Source: Chloroflexi bacterium HGW-Chloroflexi-10
Lineage (GTDB): Bacteria; Chloroflexota; Anaerolineae; Anaerolineales; Anaerolineaceae
Length of the DNA: 64,000 nucleotides
Assembly: GCA_002840755.1 (NCBI GenBank)
Contig: PHBZ01000038.1
Span: 1-64,000 of the forward strand
Direction of reading: 5' to 3'
In this document: piece by piece, positions 1 to 8,181 of the stretch
Layout of the letters: every line of letters starts with the position of its first letter
Position numbering within the stretch: position 1 is the stretch's first letter
The notes under the pieces: generated by a model
Told to the model about the DNA's origin: nothing
What the model saw: the letters and a program-made list of their open reading frames with translations, nothing else
Databases searched by the model: none
Translations under genes and position numbers: made by a program

Positions 1-1400
1 GCGTTGGCCAATTCGCTGGAAGCCAGATTGAGATTCTCTGCAGAACGGGTTAATTGTGAGACCTGTTCCCGCAGGTTGGAGACCATCTTTACGAAGGCAT
101 TACCGAGTGAATCGTGAACGGAAGCCGGCTTGATTGTGGCTGTCAGATCTCCCTGGGAAATCTGTTGCGCTTTTTCTGCCATTTCTGAAAGGTAGGCTTC
201 CGTATCTGAAACGCTCTTCCCCAGGAGTCCGAGTTCATCGCCTCGCATGATAATTTTTTGTTTTGCGGAGTTATTAACATTCTGGCTGATTTCACCTTTG
301 GCCAACTGAGCTGCGTTTTTCGCCATCAGAATGAGCGGATGGGTAATATCGTTCGCAAGCCAGAGCCCGACCGCGCCAAGGACTAATAGCAAGACGATGG
401 CAATGATGGCATTATTAATCAGTACTTGCGTGACTACCTGATTGATTTCCGCTAAATTCTGGTTCAGTATAACCGTCCAGCCTAACTTCTCTGCGTTTTG
501 ACCGGATAATTTATGGTAAGCCAGCACCGCCGGGTTTTCATCCAAATCGGTATAGTCCTGACTCCAACCACCTTCTTCCACAGTGTAATTCAACAACCAA
601 TCTGGCGCTTGCTGCATGCGCAGCGCAGGGTTTTTAGTATATAGAATGATTCCGTTGCGATCGATTAACGTAGCCGATCCGGTTTCACCAATCCGGACAT
701 CGGAAAGGATATCAAATGCAACTGAAACATCCACTGTGGAACGTAAAATACCGACAATTATTTTGCCATCACGAATGGGTGTGGCGATATTAATGGCATA
801 GGTGTTGGTACTGGTATCCAACTCAACATCATCAATAAATGTACTGCCACTGAATAAAGTGGTATCCCACCAGCCTTCGCCGGCCTGTAAGAAATCTCCT
901 GTACGGCCGGTCATGGCAATATTCAATCCGCGTGTACCGGTGGCAAAAACTTCCACGTTTTCCGGAAAGTTTTGCATGTAGGCTCGCAGTCTTTCGCTTA
1001 ATGCATTCTGCTCAATTTGTTGTATCGTTGACTCGATGGCCTGATCACCATCCTGCCACTGCTGGTCCATTTCTGTGATTTGTTCTTCGGAAAAATCCAG
1101 GTAAGCCTGGTTACCTAATTTTGCCGAAGCGATGATATCCGGGGAGAGAGCCAGTACTTCCAGATTACGGGCGGATTCCTGGATGACCTGAGGAGCACTT
1201 ATCCCGATCGCGTTTGCAATCTGGACCATTGAATCCCCTGTCGAGCTCAACAAATTCTGTCCCACACTGAGAACCGTAAAAATCGAAAGAGTTATTACAG
1301 AAATCAGAATTGTAGCAAAAAAGACGCCGAGAAATTTGGTGCGGATTTTTATATTTCCAAAAATATTTTTCCGACGATTTTCAGGTTGTACGGTATTCAT
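1..1400 (-). CDS. Methyl-accepting chemotaxis protein, N-terminal part (cut by window edge)
   Basis: Transmembrane chemoreceptor that senses a ligand outside the cell and signals to a CheA kinase. The frame stays open from ATG at 1400 to the window edge (466 codons). The N-terminus is basic and is followed by a membrane helix at about residues 22-46, a long extracytoplasmic Cache-like sensor domain to about 325 (with a typical DGKIIVGILRSTVDVS stretch), a second membrane helix at about 330-350 and a HAMP linker reading ANDITHPLILMAKNAAQLAKG. The coiled-coil signalling tip lies beyond position 1 and cannot be checked. A GAGGAAGG ribosome site sits just upstream of the ATG. Family call is firm; the ligand is unknown. 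Confidence 0.9.
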   Translation of the reverse strand, partial: MNTVQPENRRKNIFGNIKIRTKFLGVFFATILISVITLSIFTVLSVGQNLLSSTGDSMVQIANAIGISAPQVIQESARNLEVLALSPDIIASAKLGNQAYLDFSEEQITEMDQQWQDGDQAIESTIQQIEQNALSERLRAYMQNFPENVEVFATGTRGLNIAMTGRTGDFLQAGEGWWDTTLFSGSTFIDDVELDTSTNTYAINIATPIRDGKIIVGILRSTVDVSVAFDILSDVRIGETGSATLIDRNGIILYTKNPALRMQQAPDWLLNYTVEEGGWSQDYTDLDENPAVLAYHKLSGQNAEKLGWTVILNQNLAEINQVVTQVLINNAIIAIVLLLVLGAVGLWLANDITHPLILMAKNAAQLAKGEISQNVNNSAKQKIIMRGDELGLLGKSVSDTEAYLSEMAEKAQQISQGDLTATIKPASVHDSLGNAFVKMVSNLREQVSQLTRSAENLNLASSELAN

Positions 1401-1707
1401 ATCAGACCCTTCCTCTTTTGGGCAAATATAATATAAAAGCATCCGAAAATTTGCAATCATTTTTCGTTGTATATTCCCTTCCCGGATGCCATTCTAAACC
1501 AGCTTGTTTTAGTGACAATAACCTGAGAAAGATTAATCGCCACTCCCCGTAACATCATCAGCATAGTCTATTCAGACTGGTTTGTGAATAAAAAAATGAT
1601 AAAAATTATTCAATATGTGGTAAATTTGTCATAAATTTTTGGGAGGATTCGATCCAATTTCAGAAAGCGAACTACCCAATCGTGTGAATTTATGATCTAA
1701 TCGGTTT
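1401..1707. other. Intergenic region between divergent genes
   Basis: AT-rich spacer between the receptor (minus) and the DUF1232 gene (plus). Apart from the receptor's ribosome site at its left end I see no ORF with coding character, no strong hairpin and no clear consensus promoter. A GGGAGG at about 1640-1645 is too far from the ATG at 1708 to serve it. Confidence 0.6.
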
Positions 1708-2091
1708 ATGCTGCAATCTTGGAAAGCGAAGGCAAAGAAATTAAAACGCGAAGTTTATACTTTGTGGCTGGCATATCGTATGCCCGGTGTACCCTGGTAT
1801 GCGCGCTTGTTTGGCGCCTTAGTGGTGGCTTATGCATTTAGCCCGATAGACCTGATACCGGATTTTATTCCCGTATTAGGCTATCTAGATGATCTTATTC
1901 TGATTCCCCTGGGGGTTATGCTGGCGGTGCGGATGCTGCCGGAGGATATAGTGAACGCAGCGCGCATTGAAGCGGAAACGCGCCTGACAGGAGAGCATCC
2001 TGAGAACTGGATATTTGGGGCGGCGATTATTGTACTGTGGGTGCTGGTGATTGTTTTTGTGGTTTATAAAATTTGGATTACAGGGCGGTAA
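1708..2091 (+). CDS. DUF1232 (YkvA-like) small membrane protein
   Basis: 127-residue protein. The central part carries the DUF1232 signature, WYARLFGALVVAYAFSPIDL followed by IPDFIPVLGYLDDL, covering roughly residues 28-75. A C-terminal hydrophobic helix (about 101-121, AAIIVLWVLVIVFVVYKIWI) suggests membrane anchoring. The family is widespread and of uncertain biochemical role. ATG 1708 is the first start after an in-frame stop at 1693, and there is no good Shine-Dalgarno sequence before it. It stands alone, followed by the promoter and leader of the aromatic operon. Confidence 0.85.
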   Translation: MLQSWKAKAKKLKREVYTLWLAYRMPGVPWYARLFGALVVAYAFSPIDLIPDFIPVLGYLDDLILIPLGVMLAVRMLPEDIVNAARIEAETRLTGEHPENWIFGAAIIVLWVLVIVFVVYKIWITGR

Positions 2092-2199
2092 GTAACCCCA
2101 AGGGGACTAAGAATTTCACGGAGAGCAAAGAAAGCGCGGGAAGATGGGTCGCATTTGTTAACATTCGGTTATTGTTTTGGATATGATTGTATTTGGGGG

Positions 2200-2227
2200 T
2201 TGACTTTTTTATTTTACAAGCTACAAT
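2200..2227 (+). promoter_or_regulatory. Sigma70-type promoter of the aromatic amino acid operon
   Basis: TTGACT (2200-2205) and TACAAT (2222-2227) are separated by 16 bp, close to the -35/-10 consensus. The predicted start of transcription, about 6-8 bases past the -10, is near 2233-2235, only a few bases before the leader-peptide ATG at 2238. This placement is inferred from sequence only. Confidence 0.75.
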
Positions 2228-2237
2228 TTCTTACAAG

Positions 2238-2315
2238 ATGAAAACTTTTGGTCGTGCTTATTTTTATTTTTATTATTACGGCTCCTTCCATGCGGACGCC
2301 GCTTGCAGCGCTTAA
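2238..2315 (+). CDS. Phe/Tyr-rich leader peptide of the aro operon
   Basis: A 25-codon ORF (ATG 2238, TAA 2313) containing five Tyr and four Phe codons. Residues 8-14 are an unbroken aromatic run, YFYFYYY (2259-2279). It ends 27 bases before an intrinsic terminator that lies directly in front of aroH. This is the arrangement of classical attenuator leaders such as pheL of enteric bacteria: ribosome stalling at Phe/Tyr codons when charged tRNA is scarce would favour an antiterminator. No Trp codon is present, which fits control by Phe and Tyr. There is almost no Shine-Dalgarno sequence, and the predicted transcript starts only about 4 bases before the ATG, so translation may be nearly leaderless. 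The function is inferred; the ORF and its composition are seen directly. Confidence 0.85.
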   Translation: MKTFGRAYFYFYYYGSFHADAACSA

Positions 2316-2345
2316 CCAGAAGGTAATGAAGTTTATCCAGAGCGC
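2308..2345 (+). promoter_or_regulatory. Candidate antiterminator of the aro attenuator
   Basis: GCGCT at 2308-2312, inside the last leader codons, can pair with AGCGC at 2341-2345. That pairing would take up the first bases of the terminator's left arm (2343-2350). An adjoining AAC (2314-2316) can pair with GTT (2331-2333). A competing upstream helix is CCTTC (2284-2288) with GAAGG (2319-2323). A ribosome resting at the stop codon 2313 would cover 2308-2312 and let the terminator form; one stalled at 2259-2279 would leave it free. The pairing is short and unproven. Confidence 0.45.
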
Positions 2346-2370
2346 GAGGCAACCGGCCTCGCGTTTTTTT
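2343..2370 (+). terminator. Intrinsic terminator in the aro leader (attenuator)
   Basis: Perfect 8-bp GC-rich stem CGCGAGGC (2343-2350) / GCCTCGCG (2356-2363), loop AACCG, then seven T (2364-2370). It lies 15 bases before the aroH ATG and 27 bases after the leader stop codon. No gene other than the leader ends nearby on this strand, so its most reasonable role is conditional termination ahead of the operon. Confidence 0.9.
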
Positions 2371-2385
2371 GTTTGAGGAGTCAAT

Positions 2386-2754
2386 ATGGCATTACGAGGA
2401 ATACGCGGAGCAATCACTGTGCAAAGAAATCACGCCGATTCAATATTGGAAGCGACACGCGAAGTGCTGCTGGCCATGGTCAACGCTAACCCGACATTAC
2501 GGGTAGATGACCTGGCCAGCGCTTTTTTTACCCTGACTCCTGACCTGGATGCGGTTCATCCGGCCAAAGCCGCCCGGCAGTTGGGCTGGAAAGAGGTGCC
2601 ATTAATGTGCGCCACCGAAATAGCGGTGCCGGACGGTTTGCCGATGTGTGTTCGCGTTTTGCTGCATTGGAATACCGATTTGTCGGCGGAACAAATACAT
2701 CACTGTTATCTGGGTACTGCGGTGGCGCTGCGCCCGGATTGGGTTGAGAAATAA
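2386..2754 (+). CDS. aroH: Chorismate mutase, AroH class
   Basis: Catalyses chorismate to prephenate, the first step specific to Phe and Tyr. 122 residues, close to the 127 of Bacillus subtilis AroH. My count places Arg7, Cys75, Glu78, Arg90, Tyr108 and Arg116 at the same numbers as active-site residues known in that enzyme. The opening MALRGIRGAITV and the PDLDAVHPAKAARQLGW segment are typical. The ribosome site GAGGAG (2375-2380) sits between the attenuator terminator and the ATG. First structural gene of the aromatic operon. The placement suits the attenuator: Phe/Tyr shortage would raise exactly this branch-point enzyme. Confidence 0.95.
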   Translation: MALRGIRGAITVQRNHADSILEATREVLLAMVNANPTLRVDDLASAFFTLTPDLDAVHPAKAARQLGWKEVPLMCATEIAVPDGLPMCVRVLLHWNTDLSAEQIHHCYLGTAVALRPDWVEK

Positions 2755-2809
2755 AATTTCGTTATTATTTATTCAAACAAGCAAGAGGATTAAGGAAAAG
2801 AGGTGTCTT

Positions 2810-3853
2810 ATGATGGTTGTAATGAAAGCTGGCAGTTCACAAGAAGAAGTTCAACAGGTTGTGTCTCTGGTGAAATCCTGGGGATTGGAAGCACATCTTT
2901 CATCCGGTGAGGAACGAACCGTGATTGGAATGGTAGGGGATACGCGCAAGGTTCAAAAGGAAGTGTTTTTTCATTTTCCGGCGATTGAACGGATTGTACC
3001 CATTTCTCACCCGTATAAATTGGCTTCGCGGGAATTCATTCCCAATAATTCTTCCTTCGCGTTGGATGGCGTGATCATGGGAGGTAAAGGGGTGGTGGTA
3101 ATTGCCGGTCCGTGTTCGGTGGAAAGCCGTTCTCAAATTCTGGAAACTGCACATGCAGTTCGTGAAGCGGGTGGGCATGCTCTACGCGGCGGTGCTTTCA
3201 AACCACGTACTTCACCATACGCTTTTCAGGGGTTGGGTGAAGAAGGTTTGGAATACCTGGCCGAAGCGCGCGAAGCTACCGGTTTGCCGATCATTACCGA
3301 AGCAATGTCGCCAGAACAGGTGCCTTTGGTAGCCAGGTTTGCCGATGTCATCCAGATTGGCGCACGCAACATGCAGAATTATGCTTTGCTGCATGCCGCC
3401 GGTGAGAGCCAGCATCCGGTTTTGCTCAAACGCGGCATGTCGGCCACAATCGAAGAATTGCTCATGGCTGCAGAATACATTCTTTCGCATGGTAACCGCC
3501 GGGTGATGTTGTGTGAGCGTGGTATCCGTACTTTTGAAACCGCTACCCGCAATACTACCGATATTAATGCTGTTCCGGTTTTGAAGAACATGACTCATTT
3601 GCCGGTGATCCTGGATCCCAGCCACAGTACCGGGAACTGGAAATATGTTAGTGCGATTGCCCGCGCCGGTGTGGCTGCCGGAGCCGATGGCTTAATTGTG
3701 GAAGTTCACCCGCGCCCGGAAGAAGCCCTTTCGGATGGCGGACAGTCTTTAAACCCGCAGCGCTTTGCCGAAATGGTTTGCCAGATCCGTGCTATAGCTG
3801 AAGCTGTAGATCGGACACTAGCGACCTCCAAGGTTGAGGTGCCGGCGTGTTAG
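2810..3853 (+). CDS. aroF: 3-deoxy-D-arabino-heptulosonate 7-phosphate (DAHP) synthase
   Basis: Condenses phosphoenolpyruvate and erythrose 4-phosphate, the entry step of the shikimate pathway. 347 residues. Residues about 1-70 form an ACT/ferredoxin-like N-terminal domain (VVMKAGSSQEEVQQVVSLVK), as in Thermotoga-type DAHP synthases, where it mediates feedback control. The TIM barrel follows, with VVVIAGPCSVES, GGAFKPRTSPYAFQGLG, QIGARNMQNY, LLKRGM, LCERG and ILDPSHSTG. The frame is open upstream to 2648, but ATG 2810 has a GGAAAAGAGGTG ribosome site and gives the family N-terminus. It lies 55 bp after aroH and overlaps tyrA by 7 bp. Confidence 0.96.
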   Translation: MMVVMKAGSSQEEVQQVVSLVKSWGLEAHLSSGEERTVIGMVGDTRKVQKEVFFHFPAIERIVPISHPYKLASREFIPNNSSFALDGVIMGGKGVVVIAGPCSVESRSQILETAHAVREAGGHALRGGAFKPRTSPYAFQGLGEEGLEYLAEAREATGLPIITEAMSPEQVPLVARFADVIQIGARNMQNYALLHAAGESQHPVLLKRGMSATIEELLMAAEYILSHGNRRVMLCERGIRTFETATRNTTDINAVPVLKNMTHLPVILDPSHSTGNWKYVSAIARAGVAAGADGLIVEVHPRPEEALSDGGQSLNPQRFAEMVCQIRAIAEAVDRTLATSKVEVPAC

Positions 3854-4707
3854 AGCTGCCCTTTATCCGGCAGCGCGTCGCCATTGTTGGCCTGGGTTTG
3901 ATGGGCGGTTCATTGGCGTTGGCGCTGCGCGGACGATGTGCAACGATTCTGGCGTTGGAACCCAACCCGCAAAGTATCGCTTTGGCTCGCCAGAATCTGA
4001 TTGTGGATCTGGTTTCGGATGATCCGCGCGAAATTTTGCCGCAAGCTGATATTATTGTGCTGGCGGCACCGGTGCGCAGTATTCTGGAAATGATCCCCCG
4101 TCTGCCGGAATGGACGGCGGGGAATGCATTGGTGGTGGACCTGGGTTCGACAAAAATGGAGATTTGCGCAGCGCTGGCAGGTTTGCCTACCCGTTTTGAA
4201 GCGGTTGGCGGACACCCCATGTGCGGGAAAGAGTTTTCTTCGCTGGCATACGCGGATGCAAATCTTTACCAGATGGCGCCATTTGCTCTATGTGCGCTGC
4301 CTGCGACCAGTTCCGAAGCGCGCGGGTTGGCTGAAACCCTGGCACTTGAAGTAGGCGCTCACCCCTTGTGGCTGGATGCGCTTACGCATGACCGCTGGGT
4401 GGCGGCTACCAGCCATTTGCCGTATGTATTGGCCAATGCTTTGGCGGCTGCAACGCCGGCTGAGGCAGCACCCCTGGTAGGGCCGGGTTTACGCAGCAGT
4501 ACGCGTGTGGCCGGTTCTTCCTTAAAAGTGATGAATGACATTCTACTTACCAACCGATGCGAGGTGCTTGCGGCGTTGACCGGCTTACAACAGCGTTTAG
4601 ACAGCATCCGTGCGGTTTTGGAATCCGGAGATGAGCAATCTTTGTTGACGGCCCTGGCTGCAGGCGAGACAGCTTACCGGCAGGTGGTATTGGCAGGAGG
4701 CAGATAA
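3847..4707 (+). CDS. tyrA: Prephenate dehydrogenase (TyrA family)
   Basis: Oxidative decarboxylation of prephenate to 4-hydroxyphenylpyruvate in Tyr synthesis; arogenate as substrate cannot be excluded. 286 residues. Starts at GTG 3847, inside the end of aroF. Rossmann motif VAIVGLGLMGGSLALAL near residue 10, then VVDLGSTK, a GGHPMCGKE substrate loop and a helical C-terminal dimerisation half. No ACT domain is present at the C-terminus, so feedback inhibition by Tyr, if any, is not through that module. Stop codon and aroA start are directly adjacent (TAAATG), implying tight coupling. Confidence 0.93.
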   Translation: MLELPFIRQRVAIVGLGLMGGSLALALRGRCATILALEPNPQSIALARQNLIVDLVSDDPREILPQADIIVLAAPVRSILEMIPRLPEWTAGNALVVDLGSTKMEICAALAGLPTRFEAVGGHPMCGKEFSSLAYADANLYQMAPFALCALPATSSEARGLAETLALEVGAHPLWLDALTHDRWVAATSHLPYVLANALAAATPAEAAPLVGPGLRSSTRVAGSSLKVMNDILLTNRCEVLAALTGLQQRLDSIRAVLESGDEQSLLTALAAGETAYRQVVLAGGR

Positions 4708-6042
4708 ATGGATTTGATGGTTGCTTCCACGCAAAAATTGTGTGGTGAATTGGGAAATGGCGCACGTTTTAACCTCCCCGGAGATAAAAGCCTTTCACAT
4801 CGGGCGGCTTTATTTTCGGCGCTGGCGCTGGGCCACAGCAACATCCGGAATTTTCTGGATTCGGGCGTGACGCGGGCTATGCTGCGTGCATTGACAGCGC
4901 TTGGGGTGGAATGGTCGCTACAGGGAACTACCTTGAAGGTGCAGGGGCAGGGTTTGCGCGGTCTGTGTGTGCCGGAAGAAGCGCTGAATTGTGGAAATTC
5001 CGCTACAACCATTCGACTGCTGGCCGGGGCATTAGCTGCTTCGGGTATCCCAGCGGTGTTGGATGGCAGTGCTGGCCTGCGTAAACGCCCGATGGAACGG
5101 ATCGTTGATCCGCTGCGAGAGATGGGTGTTCCCATTCAGCCCAGTGAACAAGGGACAGCACCATTGGTGCTTTCCGGACGCCCGCCAGAAAGAGCACTGC
5201 TTTCCAGTGAATTGACCCTGGCGCAGGCCAGCGCGCAGGTAAAAACCTGCTTGCTGCTGGCGGGACTGGCTGCTGACGGTCAGACAATTTTGCATGAGCC
5301 AGCTCCCTCACGGGATCACAGCGAGCGTATGCTGCGCGCCATGGGCGCGAATGTACACCAACCAGACGCGTTGACGGTGATACTGGAACCATTGCAACGG
5401 CCTTTAACAGCTTTGGATATGGATTTGCCCGGTGATTTTTCGGCGGCGGCTTTTCTGATGGTGGCGGCTTTGATTACACCGGGTTCGGAGGTGTGTCTGA
5501 ATAACGTAGGGCTTAACCCTGGGCGAACCGGGTTATTAGATACCCTATTGGAGATGGGTGCGGATATTCGTACAGAAACCCTCGGGGAGCAGAATGGCGA
5601 GCCTTTGGGTAACTTGATCATTAAACACAGTCCATTGCATGCTGTGAATGTTTCGGGAGACCGGGTGGTGCAAATGATTGATGAGTTTCCGGTTTTTGCC
5701 GTGGCAGCTGCTTACGCCAAAGGTACCACCCAGGTACGGGATGCCCAGGAATTGCGATATAAGGAATCCGACCGGATAAGCGCATTGGCAGCCCAATTGG
5801 ATCGTTTAGGTGTGCCGGTCCGGGAACATCCGGATGGTTTTAGCATTGAAGGGGCATTGCAAATTCCCGGCGGTGCCAGTGTGGATTGCGCCGGAGATCA
5901 CCGCCTGGCGATGTCGTTGGTTGTGGCAGGTTTAGCGACAGAGCAGCCGGTGCGTGTAAAGAACGCGGAGATGATAAACGAATCGTTTCCAGAGTTTACC
6001 GATGTGCTGCAAGGCATGGGTGGAAAGGTTTCCTGGATTTGA
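4708..6042 (+). CDS. aroA: 3-phosphoshikimate 1-carboxyvinyltransferase (EPSP synthase)
   Basis: Transfers the enolpyruvyl group of PEP to shikimate 3-phosphate. 444 residues. Visible landmarks are PGDKSLSHRAALFSALA near the N-terminus (shikimate-phosphate binding), LNCGNSATTIRLLAG (PEP loop), a central ALDMDLPGDFSAAAFLM, DEFPVFAVAAAYAKGTT and RYKESDRI (catalytic Asp/Glu and Lys), and a C-terminal DHRLAMS. Family length and motif order are normal. Begins immediately after tyrA and overlaps the aroE start by 4 bp. Confidence 0.96.
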   Translation: MDLMVASTQKLCGELGNGARFNLPGDKSLSHRAALFSALALGHSNIRNFLDSGVTRAMLRALTALGVEWSLQGTTLKVQGQGLRGLCVPEEALNCGNSATTIRLLAGALAASGIPAVLDGSAGLRKRPMERIVDPLREMGVPIQPSEQGTAPLVLSGRPPERALLSSELTLAQASAQVKTCLLLAGLAADGQTILHEPAPSRDHSERMLRAMGANVHQPDALTVILEPLQRPLTALDMDLPGDFSAAAFLMVAALITPGSEVCLNNVGLNPGRTGLLDTLLEMGADIRTETLGEQNGEPLGNLIIKHSPLHAVNVSGDRVVQMIDEFPVFAVAAAYAKGTTQVRDAQELRYKESDRISALAAQLDRLGVPVREHPDGFSIEGALQIPGGASVDCAGDHRLAMSLVVAGLATEQPVRVKNAEMINESFPEFTDVLQGMGGKVSWI

Positions 6043-6890
6043 AAATATACCGACTTGGATTAACAGGTTTCCCTTTAGAGCACAGCCGCTCGCCGCAAAT
6101 TCACCAGGCAGCCATGGAAGCATTGGGTTTGCGGGGTGAATATAAACTATACCCGTTGGTAACCCCGGCAGGTTTGGTTGATTTGTGTGTGCGTCTACGA
6201 AGCGGAAGACTGCACGGTTTGAATGTAACCATTCCCTATAAGCAGACAGTGATCCCGCTGGTGGACCGGCTTACGCCTACAGCACAGATGTGTGGCGCGG
6301 TGAATACCCTGGTGATGGATGGGGATATTCTGGTGGGAGAGAATACTGACCTGCCCGCTTTTCTCAACGATTTACAGGTCCGCATGGGGTCTTTGACGGT
6401 TGGAACAGCCCTGGTATTGGGTGCTGGCGGCGCGGCTCGCGCAGTGGCAGCTGGTCTGCTGCAGTCGGGTTGGAAGGTGCAGGTGGCGGCCCGGCGGGTA
6501 TTCCAGGCGCAGGAATTGTGTGCAGAATTGCAAGAATGGACACCGGAAGGCTACCTGAGCGTGGTGGATTGGACGCCGGAGGATCTCCAGGTGGGAATAA
6601 CACAGTCGACGTTGTTGGTTAACGCTACGCCGGCAGGTATGTACCCACTGATTGAAAGCGACCCGCTGCCCATGGATGTACAATTCTCAACAGAGCTATG
6701 CGTCTATGATCTGATATATAATCCGTTAGAGACGTGTTTATTACAGCGTGCCCGCGCCAATGGTAACCGGACAGCACATGGCCTGGGAATGCTGGTGGAA
6801 CAAGCCGCCCTTGCCTTTGAGCGCTGGACCGGGACAGTTGCTCCGCGGAAAGCGATGAGAGCCGCAGGTTGGGGTAATGAAATTGCATAG
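6039..6890 (+). CDS. aroE: Shikimate dehydrogenase
   Basis: NADPH-dependent reduction of 3-dehydroshikimate to shikimate. 283 residues from TTG 6039, which overlaps the aroA stop as TTGA. The frame extends further upstream, but this start gives the family N-terminus KIYRLGLTGFPLEHSRSPQIH and has GGAAAGG 11 bases before it; the next ATG would remove the substrate-binding SRSP. NVTIPYKQ with the catalytic Lys is near residue 60, AVNTLV follows, and the NADP fold starts with LVLGAGGAARAVA. HGLGMLVEQA is at the C-terminus. Within the operon it is followed by a 109-bp gap before aroC. Confidence 0.95.
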   Translation: MKIYRLGLTGFPLEHSRSPQIHQAAMEALGLRGEYKLYPLVTPAGLVDLCVRLRSGRLHGLNVTIPYKQTVIPLVDRLTPTAQMCGAVNTLVMDGDILVGENTDLPAFLNDLQVRMGSLTVGTALVLGAGGAARAVAAGLLQSGWKVQVAARRVFQAQELCAELQEWTPEGYLSVVDWTPEDLQVGITQSTLLVNATPAGMYPLIESDPLPMDVQFSTELCVYDLIYNPLETCLLQRARANGNRTAHGLGMLVEQAALAFERWTGTVAPRKAMRAAGWGNEIA

Positions 6891-6999
6891 AATTTCCGAA
6901 GCATACCGGCCTGGTGAAAAGCTTGATTAAAAAGTAATGAAGAGACTGATGAAATCATTTAAATTTGTTTTTTAATAAACAGTTTGCAAGGAGAGACTT

Positions 7000-8181
7000 A
7001 TGCCCATCCGTTTTCTGACCGCCGGTGAGTCGCATGGCCCGGCGATGACGGCAATATTGGAAGGAATACCGGCCGGGATAGCGTTATGCGCTGAGGATAT
7101 CAACATTGATCTGGCGCGCCGGCAGATTACACTGGGCGCCGGCGGACGCATGCGCATTGAACAGGACAGTGTTGAGATCCTTTCCGGGGTGATGGCCGGG
7201 AAGACGACCGGTGCGCCACTGACCCTGATGGTGATAAACCGGGATCACGGAAAATGGCAGGGCAAGGATGTGGCGGCTTATACCACCCCACGCCCGGGGC
7301 ACGCCGACCTGAACGGTGTGCTGAAATACGGCTATAACGATATCCGTCCGGTGCTGGAACGCGCCTCGGCGCGGGAGACGGTCTCACGCGTGGCGATTGG
7401 CGCAGTTTGCCGTAAATTTCTGGCAGAGTTGGGCGTACAGATTGGCGGGTATGTGATTGCGATTGGCACGGCAAGCGCTAACCTGGAGAATATGACGTTG
7501 ACCGAACGATTAACCCGCGCCCGCGCAGACGATACTCAATGTCCTGATCCTGTGGCGGCAGAAGCCATTCGTGCGCAGATTGCCGCGATCATGCAGGCAC
7601 GCGATACCCTGGGCGGAATCATTGAGGTGGCGGCATTGGGACTGCCGGTTGGTCTGGGGTCGCATGTTCAGGCAGACCGGCGCTTGGATGCGCGGATTGC
7701 CGCAGCGATTATGAGTGTACAGGCGATCAAGGGTGTGGAAATTGGAGATGCCTTTGAAAATTCCCATTTACCCGGCACTCGGGCACACGACCCGATTTAC
7801 CGGGAAGGGGATAACCTGGTGAGGACAACCAACCGGGCCGGCGGTCTGGAGGGCGGTATGACCAATGGGATGCCGCTGCTGCTGCGAGCGGCGATGAAAC
7901 CGATTGCCACTACACTTACGCCGCAGCCAACCGTGGACCTGGCTTCCGGGCTGCCGACGCAGACGGATTACGAACGCTCTGATTTTTGTCCGGTGCCGCG
8001 GGCTGTTGTTATATTGGAAGCGGTGCTGGCTGTGGTGCTGGCGGATGCCATGCTGGAAAAATTGGGCGGCGATTCCCTGGATGAAATACGGCCGCGCCTG
8101 GCGCAGTTGCGCCAGGCGCGCCTTACAGACGCGCAATTGGATGGCCGACCGCAGCGTTGGTGGGAGAAAGCCGATGATTGA
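7000..8181 (+). CDS. aroC: Chorismate synthase
   Basis: FMN-dependent 1,4-elimination of phosphate from EPSP to chorismate, the last common step. 393 residues, full length for the family. Motifs: LTAGESHGPAMTAILEGIPAG at the N-terminus, RPGHADLNGVLKYGYNDIRP, ERASARETVSRVAIGA and GGLEGGMTNGMPL. An AAGGAGAG ribosome site precedes ATG 7000. The 109-bp gap before it is AT-rich and might hold an internal promoter, but I see no convincing one. The 3' end overlaps aroKB by 8 bp. Confidence 0.97.
   Translation: MPIRFLTAGESHGPAMTAILEGIPAGIALCAEDINIDLARRQITLGAGGRMRIEQDSVEILSGVMAGKTTGAPLTLMVINRDHGKWQGKDVAAYTTPRPGHADLNGVLKYGYNDIRPVLERASARETVSRVAIGAVCRKFLAELGVQIGGYVIAIGTASANLENMTLTERLTRARADDTQCPDPVAAEAIRAQIAAIMQARDTLGGIIEVAALGLPVGLGSHVQADRRLDARIAAAIMSVQAIKGVEIGDAFENSHLPGTRAHDPIYREGDNLVRTTNRAGGLEGGMTNGMPLLLRAAMKPIATTLTPQPTVDLASGLPTQTDYERSDFCPVPRAVVILEAVLAVVLADAMLEKLGGDSLDEIRPRLAQLRQARLTDAQLDGRPQRWWEKADD

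Noticed and set aside
2100..2385. T-box riboswitch or tryptophan-type leader before aroH
   Set aside because: No T-box consensus (AGGGTGGNACCGCG) and no Trp codons; the Phe/Tyr leader ORF plus terminator explains the region better.
2214..2417. 67-codon minus-strand ORF over the aro leader
   Set aside because: It is antisense to the promoter, leader and attenuator, has no ribosome site, and its composition mirrors the leader's aromatic codons.
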